Assembly: GCA_027625125.1 (NCBI GenBank)
Contig: JAQBXG010000111.1
Coordinates: 1 to 5,833, forward strand
Reading direction: 5' to 3'
DNA length: 5,833 nucleotides
From: Pseudomonadota bacterium
GTDB lineage: Bacteria; Pseudomonadota; Alphaproteobacteria; UBA2966; CAIVPW01
The notes under the pieces are model-generated. The model saw only the letters and a program-made list of their open reading frames with translations, was not told the origin of the DNA and ran no database searches. Both the position numbers and the translations under genes were made by a program. Numbering within the stretch: the stretch's first letter is position 1; the number at the start of each line of letters is the position of its first letter. Shown here in pieces: positions 1-5,486 of the stretch.

Positions 1-1158
1 GGCCTGGCGGTACGGCGCGAGGGCGGCGAGGGCGCCGATTTCGTCGTCGACGAGGCGGCGCTCGCGGTCCAGGTATTCGGCCACGGCGTCGCGGAAGGCC
101 GGGTCGGCGATCCAGTGGGCCGAATAGGTGCGCACCGGCAGGTAGCCGCGGGCGAGCTTGTGCGGACCCTGGGCGCCGGCCTCGACGCGGCGGAGGCGGT
201 GGCGGATCGCGTAGTCGATGGCCTGGTAGTAGCAGACCTCGAAATGGAGCGCGGGCTGGGTGCTGCGCGTGCCCCAGTAGCGGCCGTAGAGGACGCCGCC
301 GCCCTTGAAGTTCAGGGCCGCGGCGACCGGGGCGCTGTCCTGTTCCGCCAGCACCAGCACGATGTCGTCGGCCATCGTTTCGGCGATGCGGCGGAAGAAC
401 GCGCGGTTCAGGTACGGCGTGCCCCATTTGCGGCTGCCGGTGTCGAGGTAGAACGCAAAGAACGCGTCCCATTGCGGCCCGGTGATGTCGGCGCCTTCGA
501 GTGCGCGGATCGTGATCGCGCCGCCGGCGGTGGCAGTGCGCCGCTCCCGCCGCACTGCCTTGCGTTTGCGCGACGCGAGCGCGGCGAGAAAGTGGTCGAA
601 GGTCTCGTAGCCCTCGTTGCGCCAATGGAACTGTTCGCCGACCCGGCGCAGATAGCCGACCTCGCCGAGCAGCTGCCATTCGTCTTCGGTGCAGAACGTC
701 ACATGGGCCGAGGATGCATCACCTGCCCGGGTGGCGGCGGCGATGGCGCGCGCCAGGGCGTCGAGGCGATGAGCGCGGTTCGGACCGGCGGCCAGAAGAC
801 GCGGCCCCGGCGCGGGCGTGAACGGCGACGAGACCTGGAGCTTTGGGTAGTAGCGGCCGCCGGCGCGTTCGAAAGCGTCGGCCCAGCCATGGTCGAATAC
901 GTACTCGCCGTAGGAATGCGTTTTCAGGTACGCCGGGGCGGCGGCGGCGAGTTCGCCGGACGGCGTTTCGAGCAGGATCGGGCGCGGCGTCCAGCCGGTC
1001 GAGGCGGTCGCGCAGCCGCTTTGTTCGAGCGCCTGAAGGAAACGGTGCGACACGAACGGATTGTCGCCGCCGGCGCAGCGGTCCCACGCCGCCGCATCGA
1101 TCGACGCGAACGATTCGGCGGTGCGCGCCGTCAGCGGTTCCGCGCCGTCGCCGTCCAA
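1..1158 (-). CDS. GNAT-family N-acyltransferase, COG3146/DUF482 type (3' end cut by window edge)
   Basis: This is an open minus-strand frame of 386 codons that runs off the left edge without a stop. It matches the COG3146 (DUF482) branch of the GNAT acyltransferases, proteins often labelled peptidoglycan-biosynthesis-like or FemAB-related; the substrate is unknown. Signatures seen are an N-terminal GGDNPFVSHRFLQALE (about residues 30-45), a basic SRKRKAVRRER (196-206), FYLDTGSRKWGTPYLNRAFF (236-255), GGGVLYGRYWG (286-296) and the hallmark EAGAQGPHKLARGYLP (326-341). The protein is probably nearly complete, because the tail at the edge (LAPYRQA) resembles the usual C-terminal end. No ATG or GTG was found in frame near the expected N-terminus. 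TTG at 1158-1156, 4 nt after the ridA stop, gives a fitting start (MDGDGAEPL), although no Shine-Dalgarno is visible. It is likely cotranscribed with the RidA gene. The family call is firm; the start and the function are not. Confidence 0.88.
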   Translation of the reverse strand, partial: MDGDGAEPLTARTAESFASIDAAAWDRCAGGDNPFVSHRFLQALEQSGCATASTGWTPRPILLETPSGELAAAAPAYLKTHSYGEYVFDHGWADAFERAGGRYYPKLQVSSPFTPAPGPRLLAAGPNRAHRLDALARAIAAATRAGDASSAHVTFCTEDEWQLLGEVGYLRRVGEQFHWRNEGYETFDHFLAALASRKRKAVRRERRTATAGGAITIRALEGADITGPQWDAFFAFYLDTGSRKWGTPYLNRAFFRRIAETMADDIVLVLAEQDSAPVAAALNFKGGGVLYGRYWGTRSTQPALHFEVCYYQAIDYAIRHRLRRVEAGAQGPHKLARGYLPVRTYSAHWIADPAFRDAVAEYLDRERRLVDDEIGALAALAPYRQA

Positions 1159-1162
1159 CGGA

Positions 1163-1630
1163 TCAGCGGAGTTCGAAAATTCCGTCGACCTCGACCGCGG
1201 CGTCGAACGGCAGCGATGCCGCGCCCATCGCAAAGCGCGCATGGCGACCGGCATCGCCGAGCACCTCGGACATCAGGCCCGAGGCGCCGTTCAGAACTTT
1301 TGGATGATCGACGAAGTCCGGGGTCGCGTTGACGAAACCGCCGAGCTTGACGCAGCGGGCGATGCGGTCGAGGTCGCCGTCCGCGGCGGCCGCGGCCTGG
1401 GCCAGCAGATTGAGGCCGCAGAGGCGCGCCGCCGCCTGGCCGTCGCTCAGTGACACCTCCGCTCCCAGTTTGCCGCTGATGGCGACGGCGCCGTCCCGCA
1501 TCGGCAACTGGCCGGCGACGAACACCAGCGAGCCGGAGACGACGAACGGCACATAGTCGGCGGCGGGCGGCGTCGGTGGCGGCAGCGTGATGCCGCGTTC
1601 GCGCAGGCGGGCCTCGATGGCGCCGGTCAC
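1163..1630 (-). CDS. RidA/YjgF/YER057c/UK114-family protein
   Basis: A 155-residue protein of the RidA superfamily. Canonical RidA deaminates reactive enamine/imine intermediates released by PLP enzymes, but this longer subgroup (about 150 aa, conserved GGFVNATPDF near 98-107 and NGAS near 114) is mostly uncharacterised. Visible features are VFVAGQLPM (36-44), GQAAARLCGLNLLAQ (74-88), GDAGRHAR (125-132) and SLPFDAAVEVDGIFEL at the C-terminus. R132 sits where RidA proteins carry their carboxylate-binding arginine, and E147 sits in the conserved VEV segment, so the active-site pocket looks intact. I chose GTG at 1630, because relatives usually begin near (M)xGxIEARLxELGI. An upstream in-frame ATG at 1663 would add 11 residues that do not look conserved. 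Neither start has a clear Shine-Dalgarno. It lies between the GGDEF gene and the acyltransferase gene on the same strand. Imine deaminase activity is not proven for this subgroup. Confidence 0.9.
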   Translation of the reverse strand: MTGAIEARLRERGITLPPPTPPAADYVPFVVSGSLVFVAGQLPMRDGAVAISGKLGAEVSLSDGQAAARLCGLNLLAQAAAAADGDLDRIARCVKLGGFVNATPDFVDHPKVLNGASGLMSEVLGDAGRHARFAMGAASLPFDAAVEVDGIFELR

Positions 1631-1714
1631 GGCAGGTCTGGGGAGATGGGAGGCACGGCGCATCCTCGCCCGTCATTCCCGCCGGCGCAAGCGGCGGCGG
1701 AGGCGCGGGCTGGA

Positions 1715-2428
1715 CTAGCCGGCGAGGCGGCGGAAGCGCAAGCCCTTGGATCTTTTCTGGCGGTACATGGCCAGGTCGGCGCGGTGGAGCAGATCGCGCG
1801 CCTCGCTTTGGGCGCTGTAGTTGGCGGCCCCGACGCTGGCCTCGACGCGGAAGCGGTAGTCCTTGTGTTCGACGGTCGCCTGGTCGAGCATCGCCAGCAA
1901 CCGGCGGGCGCGGTACATGCCTTCGGCCGGTCCGGTGTGGGTCAGCACGACGGCGAATTCGTCGCCGCCGAGGCGGGCGACGAAGTCGGACGCGCGGATG
2001 TTCTGGCGCAGGGTTTCCGCCACCTGGCGCAGCACGGCATCGCCGGCTTCGTGGCCGTGGCGGTCGTTGATTTCCTTGAAATGGTCGAGGTCGATCAGCA
2101 CCACGACGCCGGTATCGCCGTGGCGGTCGGCGTCGGACAGCACCGACTGGATATGCTCGTCGAAGCCGCGGCGGTTGGCGATGCCGGTCAGAAAGTCGGT
2201 GCGGGAAAGGGATTCGAGGTGGTCGATGTGTTCTTCGAGGGCGGAGATGCGGCTGCCGGCGGTCTTCATCGTGCTGAGCGCCTGTTCGAGCAGGGCAAGC
2301 TGGCGGGCCTGTTCCTTGCGGGGCACGTCCGGATTCTTGCAGATCGCATCGACGATCTGGTGCGCCAACCGGCCAAGGTCGGCTCCGAACGGCGGCTTTT
2401 CGGCAACGGCAACGGCGGTGGCAGGCAT
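1715..2428 (-). CDS. Short cytoplasmic diguanylate cyclase (GGDEF domain)
   Basis: A 237-residue protein predicted to make cyclic di-GMP from two GTP. The first 70 or so residues are soluble, have no membrane segment or recognised sensor domain, and become helical and probably coiled-coil (about 34-75, through KEQARQLALLEQAL and ISALEEHIDHLESL), a usual dimerisation stalk. The GGDEF domain follows: DFLTGIANRRGFD (78-90), LIDLDHFKEIND with the metal-binding Asp113 (111-122), the intact active-site GGDEF at 154-158, and ADLAMYRQKRSKG near the end. An inhibitory-site motif RASD (145-148) lies exactly five residues before GGDEF, so product inhibition is expected. The ATG at 2428 has GGAG 7 nt upstream. 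The same frame stays open to an ATG at 2683, but that form would overlap the divergent eipB-like gene and its extra 85 residues look like non-coding translation. A sigma-54-type promoter lies about 64 nt upstream. The input signal is unknown. Confidence 0.93.
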   Translation of the reverse strand: MPATAVAVAEKPPFGADLGRLAHQIVDAICKNPDVPRKEQARQLALLEQALSTMKTAGSRISALEEHIDHLESLSRTDFLTGIANRRGFDEHIQSVLSDADRHGDTGVVVLIDLDHFKEINDRHGHEAGDAVLRQVAETLRQNIRASDFVARLGGDEFAVVLTHTGPAEGMYRARRLLAMLDQATVEHKDYRFRVEASVGAANYSAQSEARDLLHRADLAMYRQKRSKGLRFRRLAG

Positions 2429-2435
2429 CGGGTCA

Positions 2436-2440
2436 CTCCA
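2436..2440 (-). promoter_or_regulatory. Ribosome binding site fixing the GGDEF gene start
   Basis: On the minus strand TGGAG lies 7 nt before the ATG at 2428. No comparable site precedes the longer in-frame ATG at 2683, so this supports the 237-residue form of the cyclase. Confidence 0.65.
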
Positions 2441-2491
2441 ACTGTCGGCCGCGGCAACGGACGAGGCGGCCTTCTCGGTCGGACAAAGCGG

Positions 2492-2507
2492 AGCAACTCC
2501 CGTGCCA
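2492..2507 (-). promoter_or_regulatory. Sigma-54 (RpoN) -24/-12 promoter for the GGDEF gene
   Basis: Read on the minus strand the sequence is TGGCACG-GGAG-TTGCT. This equals the classical sigma-54 consensus TGGCACG-N4-TTGC(A/T), with the invariant GG and GC exactly 10 nt apart. It points at the GGDEF gene. Initiation about 12 nt past the GC would fall near 2481 and give a leader of roughly 50 nt that contains the Shine-Dalgarno. I saw no other copy of the pattern in the window. Sigma-54 promoters require an enhancer-binding ATPase bound upstream, and dyad sequences at 2547-2565 and 2603-2615 are candidate sites. The match is seen in the sequence; activity is inferred. Confidence 0.72.
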
Positions 2508-2546
2508 GCGGAAATGCCCGGAAATCCTGGCCTTTCGGGCTGACGA

Positions 2547-2565
2547 CGGGGCAATTCCTGCCGGG
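2547..2565 (-). promoter_or_regulatory. Candidate activator site, dyad resembling the flagellar ftr element
   Basis: On the minus strand this reads CCCGGCAGGAATTGCCCCG, an inverted repeat GGCA-N5-TGCC with flanking C/G symmetry. It is centred about 75 bp upstream of the start predicted for the sigma-54 promoter, in the range used by enhancer-binding proteins. From memory it resembles the Caulobacter FlbD-binding ftr consensus (CnCGGCA, short spacer, TGCCG), with a C where the last G of the right half-site would be. It overlaps a second short palindrome, TGCCG-GG-CGGCA, at 2559-2570. The identity of any binding protein is a guess. Confidence 0.35.
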
Positions 2566-2602
2566 CGGCAAGAAACGCCCCGTCCGCCGACACCCGTCCG
2601 CA

Positions 2603-2615
2603 GGAAGCAGCTTCC
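2603..2615. promoter_or_regulatory. Perfect 13-bp hyphenated palindrome, possible operator
   Basis: GGAAGC-A-GCTTCC is perfectly symmetric with a one-base centre. It ends 18 nt before the eipB-like start codon and lies roughly 120-135 bp upstream of the predicted sigma-54 start on the other strand. It could be an operator for either divergent gene. Six-base half-sites in GC-rich DNA can arise by chance, so this is only a candidate. Confidence 0.3.
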
Positions 2616-2633
2616 GCTGGTACACTGGCGGCG

Positions 2634-3425
2634 ATGACCCGGCGACTGATCCTGGGGGCCGCATTGGCGGCCTGGTGCGCCACCGGCGTGGCGGCGGCGG
2701 AAATCCAGCCGCACCGCGCCAGCTATGCGCTCGAGCTTGCGTCGGCGCCGGCGGGCGGACCGATTGCCGCGGTCGACGGCGAACTGGCGGTCGAGGTGTC
2801 GCGGACCTGCGGTGCGACGACGGTGCGCCAGGCGATGCGGCTGGTGCTGGCGGAGGTCGGGGGCGAGGCGACCCGGAGCCGCATCACATCGGAGCTGACC
2901 GAGAACGACGTCGGGACGCGGCTGGAATTCCGTTTCGCGTTCGAGACCGAAGGCGACCCGGACGCCGACACATGGGCCGGGCTGGCGTTTGTAGCCGGCG
3001 GCGGCGGGGTCGTGCAGTACGAAACCCCGGCCGGTCGGCAACTGGAGCTTCCGGCCGGGGCGATGTTTCCGGTCGCCCATGCCCGGGCGGTGCTGGACGC
3101 GGCGGCGGCCGGGACGCGGTTTCTGTCGACGGTGCTGTTCGAGGGCGGCCGCCCGGATTCGCTGGCGACGGTGGCGGCGGCGATCGGTGCGGCGCACGAG
3201 GACGGACGGCGCTTCGAGGGGCTGTCGGGGCGGCGGGCGTGGGGCGTCGATCTGGCGTACTACGGCATCGGCGACGCCGACGGGGAGCCGGACTATCAGG
3301 TCGGGTATCTGCTGTATGAGGGCGCGATCCTGGACCGGCTGGACCTGGACTACCGTGTGTTCCGCCTGGGCGGCACGCTGACGGCGCTGGAATTGCTGCC
3401 CGCGCCCGACTGTCCGGGCCGGTAG
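2634..3425 (+). CDS. eipB: EipB-family (DUF1849) periplasmic cell-envelope integrity protein
   Basis: A 263-residue exported protein. Residues 1-22 form a signal peptide (MTRR, a hydrophobic stretch LILGAALAAWCATGVA, and a cleavage-type AAA before E23). C15 is not in a lipobox, since Trp precedes it, so this is a soluble periplasmic protein rather than a lipoprotein. The mature part starts IQPHRASYALEL, as DUF1849 proteins do, and is mostly beta-type sequence. Two cysteines outside the signal peptide, C59 (SRTCG) and C260 (PAPDCPGR), match in position the conserved disulfide of Brucella EipB (C69-C278 from memory). EipB folds as a beta-spiral and supports envelope stability under stress; I assign the same role by family. 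The Shine-Dalgarno is weak (GGCGGCG next to the ATG). The gene is divergent from the GGDEF gene and its stop lies 9 bp from the stop of the convergent DUF3572 gene. Confidence 0.88.
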   Translation: MTRRLILGAALAAWCATGVAAAEIQPHRASYALELASAPAGGPIAAVDGELAVEVSRTCGATTVRQAMRLVLAEVGGEATRSRITSELTENDVGTRLEFRFAFETEGDPDADTWAGLAFVAGGGGVVQYETPAGRQLELPAGAMFPVAHARAVLDAAAAGTRFLSTVLFEGGRPDSLATVAAAIGAAHEDGRRFEGLSGRRAWGVDLAYYGIGDADGEPDYQVGYLLYEGAILDRLDLDYRVFRLGGTLTALELLPAPDCPGR

Positions 3426-3434
3426 CGGACCGCG

Positions 3435-3707
3435 CTACATCGGCTCGGCGAAGCCCGGCAGATGCCGCCGCGCCCGCGCGACATCCGCAGGGTCGGCGGC
3501 GTCATCGCCGCAGAACGCCAGCAGCAGGGTTTCGTCGGCGAGCAGGTGGTCGAGGACCGCGGCGAGCAAGTCGGAGTCCGTCGCGCGGTCGCGCAGGACG
3601 TCCGGCCCGACCCCGGTCACCGCCAGAAATCCGCCGAGCCGCTCCGGCTCCGCGGCGAGCCAGCCGAGCGCTCGCAGGGCCAGGGATTCCGCGAGGTCGG
3701 GGGTCAT
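3435..3707 (-). CDS. DUF3572 family protein
   Basis: A 90-residue, acidic, probably all-helical cytoplasmic protein of the alphaproteobacterial DUF3572 family; its function is unknown. The recognisable core runs from TPDLAESLALRALGWLAAEPERLGGFLAVTGVG (split here as residues 2-19 and 20-34) through the DLLAAVLDHLLADETLLLAFC segment in the second half to a closing ARRHLPGF. There is no signal peptide or membrane segment. I chose ATG at 3707 because the family begins at this point. The frame is open to an ATG at 3830, but that 131-residue form adds proline- and arginine-rich sequence and would overlap the pleD ribosome binding site. No good Shine-Dalgarno precedes 3707. The gene is divergent from pleD, a neighbourhood often conserved in alphaproteobacteria, but this does not reveal a role. 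Confidence 0.85.
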   Translation of the reverse strand: MTPDLAESLALRALGWLAAEPERLGGFLAVTGVGPDVLRDRATDSDLLAAVLDHLLADETLLLAFCGDDAADPADVARARRHLPGFAEPM

Positions 3708-3821
3708 CGGCGGCGGGCCGCTGCTTGGCGGCTCGGGGGCGAGATGGTACACCGGGACACGGCGCGGATTTGCGGGGATCGGGCCATCGTCGGGTTCTCC
3801 TTCGCTCCGGCGCCGCGCGAC

Positions 3822-3827
3822 AGGAGG
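3822..3827 (+). promoter_or_regulatory. Strong ribosome binding site deciding the pleD GTG start
   Basis: A perfect AGGAGG lies 5 nt before the GTG at 3833. An out-of-frame ATG at 3829 is only 1 nt from the site, too close for normal initiation, and opens just a 63-codon frame. The spacing therefore favours GTG as the pleD start. Confidence 0.85.
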
Positions 3828-3832
3828 CATGT

Positions 3833-5230
3833 GTGCCGGCGCAGGTTCTGGTAGTCGACGACATCCTGCCGAACGTCAAGGTGCTGGAGGCGAAGCTCGC
3901 CGCCGAGTACTTCGACGTGTCGACGGCGATGAGCGGTGCGGAGGCGCTGGCGAAGATGCGGGAGTCGCCGCCGGACATAGTCCTGCTGGACGTGATGATG
4001 CCGGAAATGGACGGATTTGAAGTCTGCCGCCGGATCAAGGCGGACCCGCGACTGGCGATCATCCCGGTCGTCATGGTTACCGCGCTTTCGGAGACGAGCG
4101 AGCTGGTGCGTGGGCTGGAGGCCGGCGCCGACGACTTTCTGACCAAGCCGGTCAACGACACGGCGTTGTTCGCGCTGGTGCGATCGCTGGTGCGCATGAA
4201 GCTGACCCTGGACGAATTGCGTCTGCGCGAGGAAACGTCGACGCGGTTGGGGGTGCTGGACACCGCGGCCGACGGCGGCGGCGTCAGCGGGCGGCCGCGC
4301 ATTCTGGTCGTCGAAGATGACCCGGCGCAGGCCACGGCGATCGTCACGGCGCTGGCGGACAGGGGCGAAGGGGAAGTCGAGACGGCCGGGGCCGCGGCGA
4401 TGGCCGCCGCCGCGGCCGGCGGGTTCGACGTCGTCGTCGTCAGCCTGACGATGAAGGACTTCGACGGGTTGCGGTTGTGCTCGCATCTGCGGGCGCAGGC
4501 GGCGACTCGCGATACGGCGGTGTTGATCCTGATCGACCCCGACGGCACCGCGGCAATGGTGCGGGCGCTGGAAATGGGGGTCGTCGATTATCTGGTGAAG
4601 CCGGTCGATCCGGCCGAGGTGGTGGCGCGGACGCGGACCCAAATCCGCCGCAAGTCGTATCACGACCGGCTGCGCGCACGATATGAAATGAGCGTGGCGA
4701 TGGCGGTCACCGATTCGCTGACCGGCCTGCACAACCGGCGCTATCTTGTCGGCCACCTGGAAAATCTGGTCGCGCGGGCGAACGCCGGCGGCAAGCCGTT
4801 GTCGTTGATGATGCTGGATATCGATCATTTCAAGAAGGTCAACGATGAACACGGCCATGCGGCCGGAGACGAGGTGTTGCAGGCCTTCGCCGACCGGCTT
4901 CGGCTGGGGGTTCGCGGAATCGATCTGGCGACGCGCTACGGCGGCGAGGAATTCGTCGTCGCGATGCCCGATACCAGCGGCGCGATCGCCGAGACCGTCG
5001 CCGGGCGTCTGTTGAAGGATATCGGCGGCGCGCCGTTTCCGGTTTTGGGCGGCAGTATCGAATTGCCGGTGACGGTCAGTATCGGCGTCACGACGTCTTC
5101 GGGCGGCGACGATTCGGCGGAGCAGATGCTGGCCCGCGCCGACGAGGCGCTGTATGCGGCGAAGGAAGGCGGCCGCAACCGCATGGTCGCCCGGTACCGG
5201 AGCGACGTGGGGGGGCAGACGGGGGAATGA
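3833..5230 (+). CDS. pleD: PleD-type response regulator diguanylate cyclase (REC-REC-GGEEF)
   Basis: A 465-residue protein close in length and layout to Caulobacter PleD (454 aa), which makes c-di-GMP after phosphorylation and drives the motile-to-sessile transition. REC1 (about 1-120) is complete: acidic pair D9/D10, phosphoacceptor D53 (LLDVMMPEMDGFEV), T83 and K105. REC2 (about 155-275) keeps an acidic patch (E161, D162, D163) and K256 but has Ser204 where the phosphoacceptor Asp should be (VVVVSLTMKDFDG), so it is a non-phosphorylated adaptor domain, as in known PleD. The GGDEF domain (about 290-460) has DSLTGLHNRR, the metal site LDIDHFKKVND with D329, and GGEEF at 370-374. The I-site RGID (361-364) lies five residues before GGEEF, giving product inhibition. 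The start is GTG 3833, with AGGAGG 5 nt upstream. Candidate kinases (PleC/DivJ-like) are not in the window. Confidence 0.96.
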   Translation: MPAQVLVVDDILPNVKVLEAKLAAEYFDVSTAMSGAEALAKMRESPPDIVLLDVMMPEMDGFEVCRRIKADPRLAIIPVVMVTALSETSELVRGLEAGADDFLTKPVNDTALFALVRSLVRMKLTLDELRLREETSTRLGVLDTAADGGGVSGRPRILVVEDDPAQATAIVTALADRGEGEVETAGAAAMAAAAAGGFDVVVVSLTMKDFDGLRLCSHLRAQAATRDTAVLILIDPDGTAAMVRALEMGVVDYLVKPVDPAEVVARTRTQIRRKSYHDRLRARYEMSVAMAVTDSLTGLHNRRYLVGHLENLVARANAGGKPLSLMMLDIDHFKKVNDEHGHAAGDEVLQAFADRLRLGVRGIDLATRYGGEEFVVAMPDTSGAIAETVAGRLLKDIGGAPFPVLGGSIELPVTVSIGVTTSSGGDDSAEQMLARADEALYAAKEGGRNRMVARYRSDVGGQTGE

Positions 5231-5254
5231 AAAACGCCGCGCGGGAGCGCGGCG
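5230..5254 (-). terminator. Intrinsic terminator of rpmG
   Basis: On the minus strand an 8-bp perfect stem, CGCCGCGC paired with GCGCGGCG (TCCC loop), is followed at once by TTTTT. That is a classic Rho-independent terminator about 35 nt past the rpmG stop. Its T tract includes the complement of the last base of the pleD stop codon. On the plus strand the stem is not followed by T residues, so it should not act the same way for pleD. Confidence 0.85.
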
Positions 5255-5265
5255 GGAATGTTGCA

Positions 5266-5285
5266 GCACCGCCACCGGGCGGTGC
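5266..5285 (+). terminator. Second hairpin in the pleD/rpmG gap, possible pleD terminator
   Basis: GCACCGCC-ACCG-GGCGGTGC is an 8-bp perfect stem with a 4-base loop. On the plus strand it is followed by GGGTTATTT, only weakly T-rich. It could stop or stabilise the pleD transcript or protect its 3' end, but it is a poor intrinsic terminator. The stem ends 3 nt before the rpmG stop codon. Confidence 0.5.
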
Positions 5286-5288
5286 GGG

Positions 5289-5456
5289 TTATTTGATCTT
5301 GGCTTCCTTGAACTCGACGTGGCGGCGGACGACCGGATCGTACTTTTTCAGCGTCAGCTTTTCGGTCATCGTCTTCGGGTTCTTTTTGGTCACATAGAAC
5401 GAACCCGTGTCGGCGGTGCTGAGCAGCTTGATCTTGACGAAGGTCTGTTTGGCCAT
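5289..5456 (-). CDS. rpmG: 50S ribosomal protein L33 (bL33)
   Basis: A 55-residue basic protein, MAKQTFVKIKLLSTADTG at the N-terminus and KYDPVVRRHVEFKEAKIK at the C-terminus, with TKKNPKTMTEKLTLKKYD between. This is full length for proteobacterial bL33, a component of the large ribosomal subunit near the E site. It has no cysteines, so it is the zinc-independent (C-minus) type. The start is the only sensible ATG; a weak GGGA lies 8 nt upstream. It has its own sigma-70-like promoter in the gap after the DUF983 gene and an intrinsic terminator downstream, so it looks able to be expressed as a single gene. I found it by translating the minus strand directly. Confidence 0.97.
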   Translation of the reverse strand: MAKQTFVKIKLLSTADTGSFYVTKKNPKTMTEKLTLKKYDPVVRRHVEFKEAKIK

Positions 5457-5486
5457 CGGATCGGTCCCGGAAGGTGCGCCGCCGGG

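Noticed and set aside
115..1332. Long plus-strand open frame of 405 codons opposite the acyltransferase gene
   Set aside because: It is arginine/alanine-rich with no recognisable domain, and lies antisense to a frame with clear COG3146 signatures. Long antisense frames are common in DNA this GC-rich.
1671..1700. CGTCATTCCCGCC followed by a CCGCCG...CGGCGG hairpin between the GGDEF and RidA genes
   Set aside because: It recalls the GTCATTCCCGCG-type dispersed repeats of proteobacteria, but only one degenerate half is present. The hairpin has no T tract on either strand, so neither a repeat nor a terminator can be supported.
2516..2540. Imperfect hairpin GCCCG(G)AAA / TTTCGGGC next to the sigma-54 promoter
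   Set aside because: The stem has a bulge and lies upstream of the predicted start, so it would not be in the RNA. As a DNA dyad it is weaker than the neighbouring sites.
1646..3319. Plus-strand open frame of 557 codons spanning the GGDEF gene and part of the eipB-like gene
   Set aside because: It crosses two well-supported genes and a divergent spacer, its second half is low-complexity Gly/Arg sequence, and it matches nothing I recognise. It is a composition artefact.
3404..3419. GCCCG...CGGGC inverted repeat at the 3' end of the eipB-like gene as a terminator
   Set aside because: It is only a 5-bp stem inside the coding sequence with no T tract, and is expected by chance at this base composition.
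3723..3753. TTGGCG with TACACC 17 bp downstream as a pleD promoter
   Set aside because: It matches only 4 of 6 and 3 of 6 consensus bases. I cannot support it over background, so no pleD promoter is annotated.
3502..5275. Minus-strand open frames of 348 and 523 codons opposite pleD
   Set aside because: They are antisense to a complete, motif-verified pleD and are rich in Arg, Ala, His and Ser with no domains.
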